A stretch of 50,736 bases of DNA from an uncultured Eubacteriales bacterium (GTDB lineage: Bacteria; Bacillota; Clostridia; Christensenellales; CAG-314): NCBI GenBank assembly GCA_900544545.1, contig UQVY01000014.1, positions 1 to 50,736 on the forward strand. Reading direction: 5' to 3'. Made by a program: the position numbers and the translations under genes. Positions 5,886-14,874 of this stretch are shown here, piece by piece. Position 1 is the first letter of the stretch, and the number at the start of each line of letters is the position of its first letter. The notes under the pieces are model-generated. The model was given only the letters and a program-made list of their open reading frames with translations. It was not told where the DNA came from and ran no database searches.

Positions 5886-8733
5886 GGAGAGCGGTTCCGC
5901 TCAGGGACAGATGGGAAATCTGAGGACCATGCGTTCCAACACCTATAAGACGGCAACGGCTATTCGGGTGAAGATTCAGGATGCGAAAAAGCGCGTGAAG
6001 GGGATTCACGAAGCAATCGGTGTAAAACACGAAGAGATGGCTGCCGAGAGGCTCAGTGCGGAAACGGCTGCGGCTGCGGCTGCCGAAGAGAGAGCGAGGC
6101 TGGAAGCCGAGGAGGCTGAAAGAGCCGCCGAGCTGAAGCGCGCCGAGGAAGAGAAAACCGAAAAGGCTGCGGACGCTGCCCGCGCGGGCGGAAAGTCTGC
6201 CGAGGGCCCGGTCGGATCCGCGCCCGAAAAGGACGCTTCTCCGGATAAGCCCAAGGCTGCGAAGGATAAGAGATCTTCCGAAAAGTCCCGCGACAAGTCT
6301 GCCGAGAAAGCTCAGGCTTCCGATAAATCTCAGTCTGCGGATAAATCCCGGACTTCCGATAAGGTTCAGGCTGCCGAGAAGGCTCAGGCTCGCGACAATT
6401 CTGCGGAAAAGCCTCAGACCGCGGAGAAATCTCAGGTTTCCGACAAGGCTCAGACCGTAGAGAAGCCCAAGGCTCAGGAGCCGGTCGTCGTGAAGAGTAC
6501 CAATCCCAACGAAACCACGAGAGTATATACCGACGACAAGGGCGTAGTCAAGGTAAGGCGTTTTCTTACCGAGATTCCCAAGGCTCCGAGGGAAAGCAAG
6601 CCTCAGGGCAGGGGACAGAAGCCTGCGGGAGCCGCTCGTCAGGGCGCTGCGGACAGACCGTCCCGTCCCGGACAACCCAAGCCTTCCGATTCGTTCAAGG
6701 GCGGATTCGGAAAAGACAAGGACGACGCTCAGAGGACTTCAAGACCTTCCGCTCCGAGAGGAGGCGCGCCGAGGGCAGACTTTATGCCCGCGCCCGCGCA
6801 GAAGCAGAGGAATTTCACGGGTAAGACTCAGGAGCGTACGGAGGAAAAGAAGAGTAGTCCGAAATCCAAGCACAATATGCTCGTCCGGTCTTACGAAGAT
6901 TACGACAGAGACGTAGTCCGTCGTCCGCGTCCCAAGAAGGCGGAAACCAAGTTCGAGCCGATTATCAAGAAAATCGATCACGCGGTAGTGAATACCGAAG
7001 AGATAGTCATAAAGGATCTGAGCGAAAAGATAGGCGTATCGGTCGCGGAGATAATAAAGAAGCTTTTTGCCGAAGGAATAATCAAGACCATCAACGACAA
7101 GATAGACTTTACCGTCGCGGAATACGTATCGAGTCTTTTCGGCGTAACTTTGACGCTCAAGCTGGAACAATCGGCGGAGGATACGCTCAACGCGGGCGTC
7201 AAGTCGGACGAAGACAATCTTCCCGACACCGAAAAGCGCGCGCCCATAGTTACGGTTATGGGACATGTAGACCACGGAAAGACCTCTCTTCTCGACGCGA
7301 TAAGGAACACCAACGTAACCAAGGGCGAAGCCGGCGGAATAACTCAGGCTATCGGCGCGTATCAGGTCGTTATAAACGGCGAACCCATCACGTTCATCGA
7401 TACTCCCGGTCACGAAGCCTTCACGGCTATGCGTGCGAGGGGAGCGCAGGTTACGGATATAGCGGTCATAGTAGTGGCTGCCGACGACGGAGTAATGCCG
7501 CAGACGGTCGAAGCGATAAATCACGCCAAGGCTGCGGGGGTGCCTATCGTCGTCGCTATAAATAAGACGGATAAGCCTACGGCAAATCCCGACGTAGTCA
7601 AGACTCAGCTCACGGAATACGGAATCGTTCCCGAGGAATGGGGCGGCGACAACATAATGGTAAACGTTTCCGCCAAGACGGGAGCGGGCATAAAGGAGCT
7701 TCTCGAAGCGATTCTTATCGTCGCCGAAGTCAGGGAGCTTAAAGCCAATCCCGCCAAGCGCGCGAGCGGAACGATTATCGAAGCCAAGCTCGACAAGAAC
7801 AGAGGTCCGGTCGCGACGGCTCTCGTCCAGAACGGAACTCTTCGGGTGGGCGACTATATAATCGCGGGTACCGCCGACGGAAAGGTCAAGGCTATGTTCG
7901 ACGAAAAGGGCAGGGGCGTAAAGGAAGCCGGTCCGTCCATGCCGGTAGAGGTTCTCGGATTTTCCGCGGTGCCGAATGCGGGCGACGTTATGTTCTCGGT
8001 TGACGAAAAGCTCGGCAAGCAGGTTGCCAGCGAGAGAAAAGACAAGGAAAAGCTTGCGAGAACGAACGTTTCCGCTACGGTATCTCTCGACGACCTTTAT
8101 TCGAAGATAAGCGAAGAGAATATGAAGAACCTCAATCTTATCATAAAGACGGACGTTCAGGGAAGTCTGGAGGCGTTGAAGTCCTCGCTTATAAAGGTCT
8201 CCAACGACGAGGTAAAGGTTTCGCCCATTCACGGAGGCGTCGGCGCGATTACCGAGTCCGACGTAATGCTCGCCAAGGCAAGTAACGCCATTATCATCGG
8301 CTTCAACGTAAGGGCCGACAGCAACGCGAAAGCCGCCGCGGAAAGAGAGGGCGTGGATATCAGGATATACAGGATCATCTACGACGCAGTGGACGACGTA
8401 ACCGCCGCGATGAGAGGAATGCTTGCGCCCAAGTACAAGGAAACGATACTCGGCACGGCAGAAGTGAGGGAGGTCTTCAGGATTTCCGGCGTAGGCACGG
8501 TTGCGGGCTGCTACGTTACGGGCGGAAAGATATCCCGCGGCAGCAAAGTCCGCGTATATCGGGACAACGTCGTGGTTACGGACTGCGAAATGTCCGCTCT
8601 GAAGCGTTTCAAGGACGACGTAAAGGAGGTCGCTCAGGGTTACGAATGCGGAATCTCGCTCGTCAACTACAACGACATCAAGGTCGGCGACGTTTTCGAG
8701 AACTACGTAATAGAAGAAATCAAAGAAAAATAA
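5869..8733 (+). CDS. infB: Translation initiation factor IF-2
   Basis: 954 residues. This GTPase places fMet-tRNA on the 30S subunit. Residues about 1-335 are a long low-complexity linker rich in A, E, K, S and D, with recurring 'xxxDK/xxxEK' blocks (SADKSRTSDKVQAAEK). Then come the IF2N domain (about 375-430) and the G domain with GHVDHGKT (465-472), DTPGHEAF (511-518) and NKTD (565-568; usually NKID), followed by domains II, III and IV (ending about 950). The start is TTG at 5869, with a perfect GGAGGT 8 nt upstream, inside the 3' end of the L7Ae gene. The length is at the upper end for Bacillota because of the linker. Confidence 0.96.
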   Translation: MTVKNKESGSAQGQMGNLRTMRSNTYKTATAIRVKIQDAKKRVKGIHEAIGVKHEEMAAERLSAETAAAAAAEERARLEAEEAERAAELKRAEEEKTEKAADAARAGGKSAEGPVGSAPEKDASPDKPKAAKDKRSSEKSRDKSAEKAQASDKSQSADKSRTSDKVQAAEKAQARDNSAEKPQTAEKSQVSDKAQTVEKPKAQEPVVVKSTNPNETTRVYTDDKGVVKVRRFLTEIPKAPRESKPQGRGQKPAGAARQGAADRPSRPGQPKPSDSFKGGFGKDKDDAQRTSRPSAPRGGAPRADFMPAPAQKQRNFTGKTQERTEEKKSSPKSKHNMLVRSYEDYDRDVVRRPRPKKAETKFEPIIKKIDHAVVNTEEIVIKDLSEKIGVSVAEIIKKLFAEGIIKTINDKIDFTVAEYVSSLFGVTLTLKLEQSAEDTLNAGVKSDEDNLPDTEKRAPIVTVMGHVDHGKTSLLDAIRNTNVTKGEAGGITQAIGAYQVVINGEPITFIDTPGHEAFTAMRARGAQVTDIAVIVVAADDGVMPQTVEAINHAKAAGVPIVVAINKTDKPTANPDVVKTQLTEYGIVPEEWGGDNIMVNVSAKTGAGIKELLEAILIVAEVRELKANPAKRASGTIIEAKLDKNRGPVATALVQNGTLRVGDYIIAGTADGKVKAMFDEKGRGVKEAGPSMPVEVLGFSAVPNAGDVMFSVDEKLGKQVASERKDKEKLARTNVSATVSLDDLYSKISEENMKNLNLIIKTDVQGSLEALKSSLIKVSNDEVKVSPIHGGVGAITESDVMLAKASNAIIIGFNVRADSNAKAAAEREGVDIRIYRIIYDAVDDVTAAMRGMLAPKYKETILGTAEVREVFRISGVGTVAGCYVTGGKISRGSKVRVYRDNVVVTDCEMSALKRFKDDVKEVAQGYECGISLVNYNDIKVGDVFENYVIEEIKEK

Positions 8734-8740
8734 GGCTTGA

Positions 8741-8772
8741 CTGCCCTGCTTTCTTGACGGGAGGCAGGGCAG
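8741..8772 (+). promoter_or_regulatory. Perfect 9-bp hairpin between infB and rbfA
   Basis: CTGCCCTGC and GCAGGGCAG pair without mismatch around a 14-nt loop, 8 bases after the infB stop. No T-run follows, so it is more likely an mRNA stability or processing element, or a weak attenuator, than a terminator. Confidence 0.6.
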
Positions 8773-8805
8773 ACGGCTATTGAAGGGAGAGTATACGGAG
8801 GAAAG

Positions 8806-9198
8806 ATGAGTACCCCCAGAACTGAAAAACTGAATGCGGAATTCCAAAGGAACATCTACGGGATTCTTAAAAATAAAGTAAAAGATCCTCGTCTGACCGA
8901 GATGTTTTCGGTAACGAAGGTCGATACGGATAAAGAGCTTACGCTTGCGAAGGTATATATAAGCGTGTTTTCTGCGGACAAGAGGAAAGCCGAAGAAACT
9001 TTTGCGGCGATAGAGAGCAGCGCTGGTTTCGTAAGGAGCGAGCTTTCGCGCGGAATGAGAATAAGAACGGTTCCGCAGATAAGATTTCTCCGCGACGACA
9101 CGATGGAATACAGCGAAAAGATAGACAGGCTCATAGACAGCGTTATGGGCAGGGAGAAAAGCTCTTCGGGCGAGCCGACAGAAGAGGAAGAACGATGA
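8806..9198 (+). CDS. rbfA: 30S ribosome-binding factor RbfA
   Basis: 130 residues; binds the immature 30S subunit during 16S 5'-end maturation. The KH-like fold is clear: TEKLNAEFQRNIYGILKNKV, KDPRLTEMFSVTKV, LTLAKVYISVF and VPQIRFLRDDTMEYSEKIDRLI. A short acidic tail (GEPTEEEER) follows the domain. The ATG follows GGAGGAAAG. It lies 72 bp after infB, across the hairpin, and its stop overlaps the nrnA start as ATGA. The gene order infB-rbfA-nrnA-truB-ribF is typical of Bacillota. Confidence 0.95.
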   Translation: MSTPRTEKLNAEFQRNIYGILKNKVKDPRLTEMFSVTKVDTDKELTLAKVYISVFSADKRKAEETFAAIESSAGFVRSELSRGMRIRTVPQIRFLRDDTMEYSEKIDRLIDSVMGREKSSSGEPTEEEER

Positions 9199-10157
9199 CG
9201 GCTTTTGAAAAGACGGTCGAAGCTTTAAGGAAGGCGGAAAGAGTCGCGATTTTCTGTCATACCCGTCCCGATCCGGATACTTTGGGTTCGGGCATAGCAT
9301 TGCGTGAGGCTCTGATTTCGTCGGGAAAGGAAGCGGATATATATTGCGACACGACTCTTATGGGGAGGTTGTCCTTCCTTTCGGGCTATGAAAATATCTC
9401 CACGGAATTCCGGGGAAAGTACGACCTTCATATAGCTCTGGACTGCGGCGACAGGTTGCGGCTCGGAGAACTCGGGGGCGTCTTTTTCCGCTGCAAAAAC
9501 AACTTCAACGTAGACCACCACTATCTGACCAACGACAATTTCGCCGCCGTAAACTGGGTGGAAAACCGGGCGAGTGCGGCGCAGATGACCTACGACATAA
9601 TAAAGGCTCTCGGCGCGGAGATTACGGACAACATAGCCTCGGCGATAATGTCGGGGATAGTCACCGACACCAACGCCTTCACCAACACCAATACCGATAA
9701 AGCCGTGCTTACGACGGCAGCGGAGCTTATAGGGCGAGTCGACATCAATTTCATAAATTTCCGACTCAGGAGGAACACCTCGTACAGGAGGATAAAGCTT
9801 CTCGGAAGGGCTTTGAACGGAATAAGGCTCTATTCGGGCGGAAAAATAGCCGTTATGACGGTGAGGGAGCGCGACCTTGAGGAAGAGGGCGCGGTTTTTG
9901 CGGATACGGACGGATTTGCGGACAATATTCTCGACATCGATGGAATAAAAGCGGCGGTATGTATTTCCGAAAGCTCGAAAAACACCTTCAAGATAGGTAT
10001 GCGCGGAAAGGACGGTACGGACGTGTGCGCGGTCTGCAGGTTTTTCGGCGGAGGCGGACACAAAGTCGCGGCGGGCTGTACGATATGCGGCTTTTACGAG
10101 GACGTAATCGACCGCATATTACGGGCGTTCGATATCGAACTCGGATTCGGGAGATGA
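9195..10157 (+). CDS. nrnA: DHH-family nanoRNase/pAp phosphatase NrnA
   Basis: 320 residues of the DHH/DHHA1 superfamily. NrnA degrades 2-5-nt RNAs and dephosphorylates 3'-phosphoadenosine 5'-phosphate. Motifs in order: HTRPDPDTLGSG (residues about 21-32, metal binding), ALDCGD, NVDHH (the DHH signature), SGIVTDTNAF, and in the C-terminal DHHA1 domain the substrate loop FFGGGGHKVAAG. All metal-site motifs are intact. The start overlaps rbfA (ATGA), which indicates coupled translation, and the stop sits in a second ATGA with the possible truB start. The length matches the family. Confidence 0.93.
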   Translation: MTAFEKTVEALRKAERVAIFCHTRPDPDTLGSGIALREALISSGKEADIYCDTTLMGRLSFLSGYENISTEFRGKYDLHIALDCGDRLRLGELGGVFFRCKNNFNVDHHYLTNDNFAAVNWVENRASAAQMTYDIIKALGAEITDNIASAIMSGIVTDTNAFTNTNTDKAVLTTAAELIGRVDINFINFRLRRNTSYRRIKLLGRALNGIRLYSGGKIAVMTVRERDLEEEGAVFADTDGFADNILDIDGIKAAVCISESSKNTFKIGMRGKDGTDVCAVCRFFGGGGHKVAAGCTICGFYEDVIDRILRAFDIELGFGR

Positions 10158-10171
10158 CCGCGGAGAAGAGA

Positions 10172-11026
10172 ATGATAGGTTTCATAAATTGCAACAAGCC
10201 TTCGGGGCTTACGTCGAGCGACGTGGTTTCGAGGATAAGAAGATGGAGCGGCGGAGAGAAGACCGGACATACGGGGACTCTTGATCCGGGCGCGGCCGGG
10301 GTTCTGCCGATAGCTCTCGGGAAGGCAAACCGACTTTTCGACTTTCTGACTCGGAAGAAGAAAAAGTACCGCGCGGTCTTTTCCTTCGGAGTAACGACGG
10401 ACACTCTCGACGCCTACGGAGCGATACTCGGTCGCGGATGCGTTCCCGACGAAGGAGAAATAAGAGCCGTTCTGCCGGAGCTTACGGGACGGATAAGTCA
10501 GATTCCGCCGGCGTATTCGGCGATAAACGTAAACGGCGTGCGCGCCTATAAACTTGCGAGGAACGATATTCCCGTCGAAATAAGTCCGAGGGAGGTCGAG
10601 GTCTTTTCGTTTGAATTGAAAAGGCGGGTTGACGAAAGTTCGTTTGAATTCGACATAACCTGCGGCGGCGGCACGTATATAAGGAGTCTTGTTCGCGATT
10701 TGGCGGCTCGTCTGGGGACGGTCGGCTATATGAGTACGCTGATACGGCTTTATTCGGGCGTTTTTGCGATAGAGGACGCTCTTTCGCTCGAAGAAATCCG
10801 CGACGATTTCGGAGCTGCGGTGCTTCCGGCGGAATTCGTGCTTGGCGGGCTTAAACGTTTCGACGTTCCCGAAAAGAACGAAAAGCGTCTTCTTAACGGA
10901 ATAAGTCTGCCGATAAGCGAAGAATTCGAAGGCGGGTTTTTCACGGTATATTCGCGGGACGGGCTTATAGGTCTTGCCGAGCGCAAGGAAGGGAAGCTCG
11001 TTTTTGCGGCGAGACTTGACGGATAA
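10172..11026 (+). CDS. truB: tRNA pseudouridine(55) synthase TruB
   Basis: 284 residues; makes pseudouridine 55 in the T-loop of tRNAs. The N-terminal INCNKPSGLTSSDVV and GHTGTLDPGAAGVLP carry the catalytic aspartate, D38 with this start. Later motifs are KKYRAVFSFGVTTDTLDAYG, QIPPAYSAINVNGVRAY and CGGGTYIRSLVRDLA. I chose the ATG at 10172 because a GGAG lies 6-7 nt before it and the protein then begins like other TruBs. The ATG at 10154, overlapping the nrnA stop as ATGA, would add six residues (MTAEKR) and is possible through coupling. ribF follows after 11 bp. Confidence 0.94.
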   Translation: MIGFINCNKPSGLTSSDVVSRIRRWSGGEKTGHTGTLDPGAAGVLPIALGKANRLFDFLTRKKKKYRAVFSFGVTTDTLDAYGAILGRGCVPDEGEIRAVLPELTGRISQIPPAYSAINVNGVRAYKLARNDIPVEISPREVEVFSFELKRRVDESSFEFDITCGGGTYIRSLVRDLAARLGTVGYMSTLIRLYSGVFAIEDALSLEEIRDDFGAAVLPAEFVLGGLKRFDVPEKNEKRLLNGISLPISEEFEGGFFTVYSRDGLIGLAERKEGKLVFAARLDG

Positions 11027-11037
11027 GGCGGTTAAAA

Positions 11038-11955
11038 ATGGATTCACACGGAATCGATATAATCCCCTACGGAAGCGAAGGGAAGACAAGGTTGTGCGCG
11101 GCTCTGGGATTTTTCGACTGTATACATACGGGGCACGGAGCACTTCTTGCGGAAGCCGTGAGGCAGGCTGCCGAAACCGACGCGACGCCCGCGCTTTTCA
11201 CGTTCGGAAACGATCCGTTCGCTCTTCTGGGGAACGGAAAGAAGCCCGTGCTGACCTTTGACGAAAGGCTCCGCGAGCTTGAAAAGACGGGAATAAAGAC
11301 CGTTATCGCGGCTGAATTCGACGAAAGGCTGATGAAGACTTCGGGCGCGGTGTTTTTTGACGGGCTGATAAAGACGGGCGTAGTCGGAGTCGTCTGCGGG
11401 CGGGACTACACCTGCGGAGTGCGCGGAGAAACCGACGCGACCGCTCTTAAGGATATGGCGAAGGAAAAGGGCGTGGCTTTCGAGGTCGTGGGCGACGTAT
11501 TCATAGGAGGCGAAAAGGTCAGCAGTTCCGCGATAAGGAAGGCTCTTGCCGCGGGCGATATAGAGAAGGCGGACGAATTTCTCGGTCGTCCGTATATAAT
11601 CGGTTCGGACGTAATAAAAGGCGACGGTCTGGGTAAGACCTTCGGATTTCCCACGGCTAATCTGTCCGTTCCTGCGGGAAAGTTTCTTCCGAAGGAAGGA
11701 GTATACGCGGCTGAAACGGAAATCGGAGGACGGCGGTTCAAAGCTGCGGTCCATATAGGTATAAGGCCTACTCTCGGGAGTGACGAGCTTCGGATAGAGG
11801 CGTTTCTGCCCGATTTTGACGGGAATCTTTACGGAAAGCGGCTTTATCTCGGTTTGACTCGGAGGATACGCGACGTAATGAAATTCGATTCGGTCGAGGA
11901 ACTCAAAGCCCGTATCAGGCTCGACGTAAAGAGCGTAACCGACGGGCAGCCGTAA
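11038..11955 (+). CDS. ribF: Bifunctional riboflavin kinase/FAD synthetase RibF
   Basis: 305 residues. It converts riboflavin to FMN and FMN to FAD. The N-terminal nucleotidyltransferase domain (about 20-175) has GFFDCIHTGH (the HxGH motif), TFGNDPF, CGRDYTCG and VSSSAIRKAL. The C-terminal kinase domain (about 180-300) has GDGLGKTFGFPTANL and the acidic GVYAAETEI-to-IRPT region. The order and length are standard. There is no FMN riboswitch nearby; expression probably follows the translation operon. It is the last gene of the co-directional cluster, and AT-rich 19-bp repeats begin right after its stop. Confidence 0.94.
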   Translation: MDSHGIDIIPYGSEGKTRLCAALGFFDCIHTGHGALLAEAVRQAAETDATPALFTFGNDPFALLGNGKKPVLTFDERLRELEKTGIKTVIAAEFDERLMKTSGAVFFDGLIKTGVVGVVCGRDYTCGVRGETDATALKDMAKEKGVAFEVVGDVFIGGEKVSSSAIRKALAAGDIEKADEFLGRPYIIGSDVIKGDGLGKTFGFPTANLSVPAGKFLPKEGVYAAETEIGGRRFKAAVHIGIRPTLGSDELRIEAFLPDFDGNLYGKRLYLGLTRRIRDVMKFDSVEELKARIRLDVKSVTDGQP

Positions 11956-11960
11956 AATCC

Positions 11961-12168
11961 GCCGAATACTTATAAGTCGGATAAGTAATTATAAACCCGA
12001 CAAGTAATTACAGGACTTACGAATACTTATAAACCCGATAAGCCGAATAATTATAACCAAGACAAGTGATTATAAATCGGGCGAGCAGTTATCGGATAGG
12101 TAATCACAGGACTTACGGATAATTACGAGTAAGTAATTATAAATCCAACGAATAATTATAAAAGCTCA
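11961..12168. repeat. Degenerate 19-bp tandem repeats (about 11 copies)
   Basis: The consensus is near AAGTAATTATAAACCCGAC. Anchors (TATAA or its variant) fall at 11971, 11990, 12009, 12028, 12052, 12071, 12090, 12105, 12124, 12138 and 12157, so most steps are exactly 19 bp. Two copies carry the variant TTACAGGACTTACG. The array fills most of the gap between ribF and the nfo gene and holds no recognisable gene or terminator. Confidence 0.8.
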
Positions 12169-12189
12169 CGAACGGAAAAGGAGGCTCCT

Positions 12190-13056
12190 ATGATTAAATT
12201 CGGACCGAGCGGGAATTCGCTCTCGTTTTACGAAGAAGGAAACAAGCGTTCCGAGCAGGCTCCCGAATGGATAAGCGGCAAGGGCTTGTCGCTTTACGAA
12301 TACAGTTTCGGACGCGGAGTCAACGTTTCCGACGAGAAATGCGTTCTTATCGGAGAAAACGCGGCGCGGTTCGGCGTCGAGGTTTCGGTTCACGCTCCTT
12401 ATTATATAAATTTAGCCAACACCGACGACGCTATGATAGAGAAGTCCTTCGGTTATCTTCTGAAGAGCGCGGAAAAGGTTCGGCTTATGGGCGGAAACCG
12501 TATAATTTTTCATCCCGCGGCTCTCGGCAGGCTTACGAGGGAGGACGCGGTTAAGCTTACGAAGGAAAGGCTTGCGCTTCTTGCGGAAAGGATAAAGGAA
12601 AGCGGATTTTCCGACCTTTTTTTCTGCATAGAAACTATGGGCAAGATAAATCAGATAGGAACTCTCGAAGAGGTTGCGGAATTCTGTACGATTGCGGACT
12701 GTTTCATTCCGACAATCGATTTCGGTCATCTGAACGCGAGGACTCTGGGCGGAATGAATTCTTACGAAGAATATCTGTCCGCGCTTGAATTGCTCCGCGG
12801 CGTTACGGGCGAAGAAAAGACGAAGAAAATGCACGTGCATTTTTCCAAGGTCGAGTACGGAAAGGGCGGAGAAATCAGACATCTCACTTTTGCGGACGAA
12901 AAATTCGGACCCGACTTTGCTCCTCTTGCGCCCGTGCTTCTCGAATACGCTCCCGACGCGCGCGTAATATGCGAATCGGACGGAACTCAGGCTGAGGACG
13001 CGGTAACGATGATGAAAATCTGTCTCGGATGCGAGGAAAGAAAATCGGCTTTATAA
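12190..13056 (+). CDS. nfo: Endonuclease IV-like AP endonuclease (TIM barrel)
   Basis: 288 residues of the AP-endonuclease family 2. It cuts DNA at abasic sites using a trinuclear zinc centre. Metal-site motifs are in order: SVHAPYYINLA, RIIFHPAA, IETMGK (family I-E-N), PTIDFGHLNAR, KMHVHFSK and VICESDGTQAEDA. Length is typical. The ATG has AAGGAGG 7 nt upstream. IETMGK in place of the usual 'ENTAG' places it in the divergent clostridial subfamily, so other sugar-phosphate-isomerase-like barrels are a remote alternative. The gene stands between the 19-bp repeats and the peptidase gene with no clear promoter of its own. Confidence 0.85.
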   Translation: MIKFGPSGNSLSFYEEGNKRSEQAPEWISGKGLSLYEYSFGRGVNVSDEKCVLIGENAARFGVEVSVHAPYYINLANTDDAMIEKSFGYLLKSAEKVRLMGGNRIIFHPAALGRLTREDAVKLTKERLALLAERIKESGFSDLFFCIETMGKINQIGTLEEVAEFCTIADCFIPTIDFGHLNARTLGGMNSYEEYLSALELLRGVTGEEKTKKMHVHFSKVEYGKGGEIRHLTFADEKFGPDFAPLAPVLLEYAPDARVICESDGTQAEDAVTMMKICLGCEERKSAL

Positions 13057-13114
13057 AAACAGACAAATCGATTGCGATTATGCAATTACCAATAAATACA
13101 ACTCGGAGGCAAAT

Positions 13115-14179
13115 ATGAAAGACACGAAGAAATTATTCGAACTCAACAAAGAAATAGACGCTATTCTCGTAACGTCGCAGAAAAACAGATATTACTTCAC
13201 CGGCTTTTCCAGCACGGCGGGTTTCCTTCTTCTGACCAAAACGGGAACGACCTTTATCACCGATTTCCGTTACGGCGAAATGGCTGCTCCTCTTAAAAAA
13301 GAAGGCGTGGAGGTCGTGGTATGCGGCGGCGCGGAAACTATGGAATACATCAGGAACAGGCTTCACTCCACGGGCGTCAGGAAGCTCGGTTTCGAGGATA
13401 CGGAAATGACCTGCGCGGAATTCGAAGGTTACAGGAAGGCGATTCCGGAGGTCGAATTCGCGGGCGTCGGTAAGGATATAGAATTCATTCGCCGCTACAA
13501 GACTCCCGACGAGCTTAAAAACATCGCCGAGGCTCAGGCAGTTACCGATAAGGTATTCACTCATATGCTCGACGTAATAAGACCGGGCGTAACCGAAATC
13601 GAACTTGCTATCGAACTCGAATGCTCTATAAGAAGATTCGGCGGCGAAGGACTTGCCTTCGATACGATAATAGCATCCGGTCTCAACGGTTCCAAGCCTC
13701 ACGCTCATCCCACGGAGAAGAAGATAGAAGCGGGCGACGCGGTAACTATGGACTTCGGCGCGAGATACGCGGGCTACTGCTCGGATATGACGAGAACGGT
13801 GTTCGTCGGAAAGCCGGGCGACAAGATGAAGGACATCTACGATACCGTCCTTAACGCGCAAAGACTCACGCTCGAATCGATTAAACCCGGAATGAAGGGC
13901 TGCGATATGGACGCGATCGCAAGGAACTATATAAAGAGCAGAGGCTACGGAGAATACTTCCAGCACAGCACCGGCCACAGCGTAGGACTCGACATTCACG
14001 AAAGTCCCAATCTCAGTCCTCTCTGCGAAACGATATTCGAACCGACTATGCTCGGAACGGTCGAACCGGGCGTCTACGTAGAAGGCGTGGGCGGCGTAAG
14101 AATAGAAGATCTCGTTATTTTTACACAAGATGGAATCAAAGATTTGACAACTTCGCCGAAAGATATTATAATACTATAG
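13115..14179 (+). CDS. M24 family aminopeptidase (Xaa-Pro type)
   Basis: 354 residues with the two-domain creatinase/prolidase fold: an N-terminal domain (1-130) and a pita-bread metallopeptidase domain (about 135-350). The dimetal ligands are all visible: D213 (MDFGARYAG), D224 (CSDMTRT), H288 (STGHSVGLDIHE), E317 (TVEPGVY) and E331 (VRIEDL). Such cytosolic enzymes remove N-terminal residues before proline or split Xaa-Pro dipeptides. The pairing with efp downstream is a very common Bacillota arrangement. Start: ATG after CTCGGAGGCAAAT. The last 36 bp of the gene contain the complete efp promoter. Confidence 0.92.
   Translation: MKDTKKLFELNKEIDAILVTSQKNRYYFTGFSSTAGFLLLTKTGTTFITDFRYGEMAAPLKKEGVEVVVCGGAETMEYIRNRLHSTGVRKLGFEDTEMTCAEFEGYRKAIPEVEFAGVGKDIEFIRRYKTPDELKNIAEAQAVTDKVFTHMLDVIRPGVTEIELAIELECSIRRFGGEGLAFDTIIASGLNGSKPHAHPTEKKIEAGDAVTMDFGARYAGYCSDMTRTVFVGKPGDKMKDIYDTVLNAQRLTLESIKPGMKGCDMDAIARNYIKSRGYGEYFQHSTGHSVGLDIHESPNLSPLCETIFEPTMLGTVEPGVYVEGVGGVRIEDLVIFTQDGIKDLTTSPKDIIIL
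14144..14172 (+). promoter_or_regulatory. Sigma-A promoter for efp, inside the peptidase gene
   Basis: A perfect TTGACA, a 17-bp spacer and a perfect TATAAT, all within the last codons of the peptidase gene. It probably gives efp high, independent expression. Confidence 0.85.
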
Positions 14180-14232
14180 TCAGAGGCAAAATTAGTTGAT
14201 TCAGGCTAAAAGTAAGCCCTTAGGAGGAAAAT

Positions 14233-14796
14233 ATGATATTAGCAGGCGATTTCAGGAAAGGCATAACCTTTGTCGACGGCTCTGCGGTTTACGTTATAGT
14301 TGATTTCCAGCACGTTAAACCCGGCAAGGGCGCGGCATTCGTTCGTACCAAGATCCGTAACGTTATGACGGGCGCGGTTCTGGAGCGTACCTTCAACCCC
14401 ACCGACAAGTTCGAAAAGGCAATGATCGAGAACAAGAAGATGCAGTACCTTTACGCGGACGAAAACATCTATTACTTTATGGATCCCGAGACCTTCGAAC
14501 AGGTTCCGCTCAACAAGAGTCAGGTCGAAGACGCTCTTAAATATATGACCGAGAATATGGAAGCGACCATTCAGTTCTATAAGGGCGAAGCCTTCTCCGT
14601 AGAACCGCCTAACTTCGTAGAGCTTCTCGTTACGGTCTGCGAACCGGGCGCCGTCGGCAACACCGCGACCAACGTAACCAAGCCGGCTACGGTCGAAACG
14701 GGTTACGAGCTTCAGGTTCCGATGTTCGTCAACGAAGGGGACAAGATCCGTATCGACACGAGAACGGGCGAATATATGGAAAGAATCAAGCAGTAA
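14233..14796 (+). CDS. efp: Translation elongation factor P
   Basis: 187 residues in three beta-barrel domains. EF-P relieves ribosome stalling at polyproline stretches. The domain I tip loop reads HVKPGKGAAF, with Lys32 at the position that is modified in many bacteria; no epmA, epmB, earP or ymfI-type modifier is in the window. Domain II contains VLERTFNPTDKFEKA, and domain III ends with RIDTRTGEYMERIKQ, the standard C-terminus. A consensus promoter lies 60 bp upstream, with a good TTAGGAGGAAAAT ribosome site. A terminator follows. Confidence 0.97.
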   Translation: MILAGDFRKGITFVDGSAVYVIVDFQHVKPGKGAAFVRTKIRNVMTGAVLERTFNPTDKFEKAMIENKKMQYLYADENIYYFMDPETFEQVPLNKSQVEDALKYMTENMEATIQFYKGEAFSVEPPNFVELLVTVCEPGAVGNTATNVTKPATVETGYELQVPMFVNEGDKIRIDTRTGEYMERIKQ

Positions 14797-14874
14797 GGCT
14801 TGAACCGAAACTATACGGAAATTATCGGGCGGGGTTCGCATCGTAATCTCGCCCGTAAAACTTAAAAAAATAAG

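Noticed and set aside
6739..9300. An 853-codon open frame antisense to infB and rbfA
   Set aside because: Same explanation: the opposed frame of codon-biased genes. The sense products are certain.
14826..14855. A second terminator after efp
   Set aside because: An 8-bp stem (CGGGCGGG/CTCGCCCG) is possible, but no T-run follows; the stem at 14875-14898 is the clear terminator.
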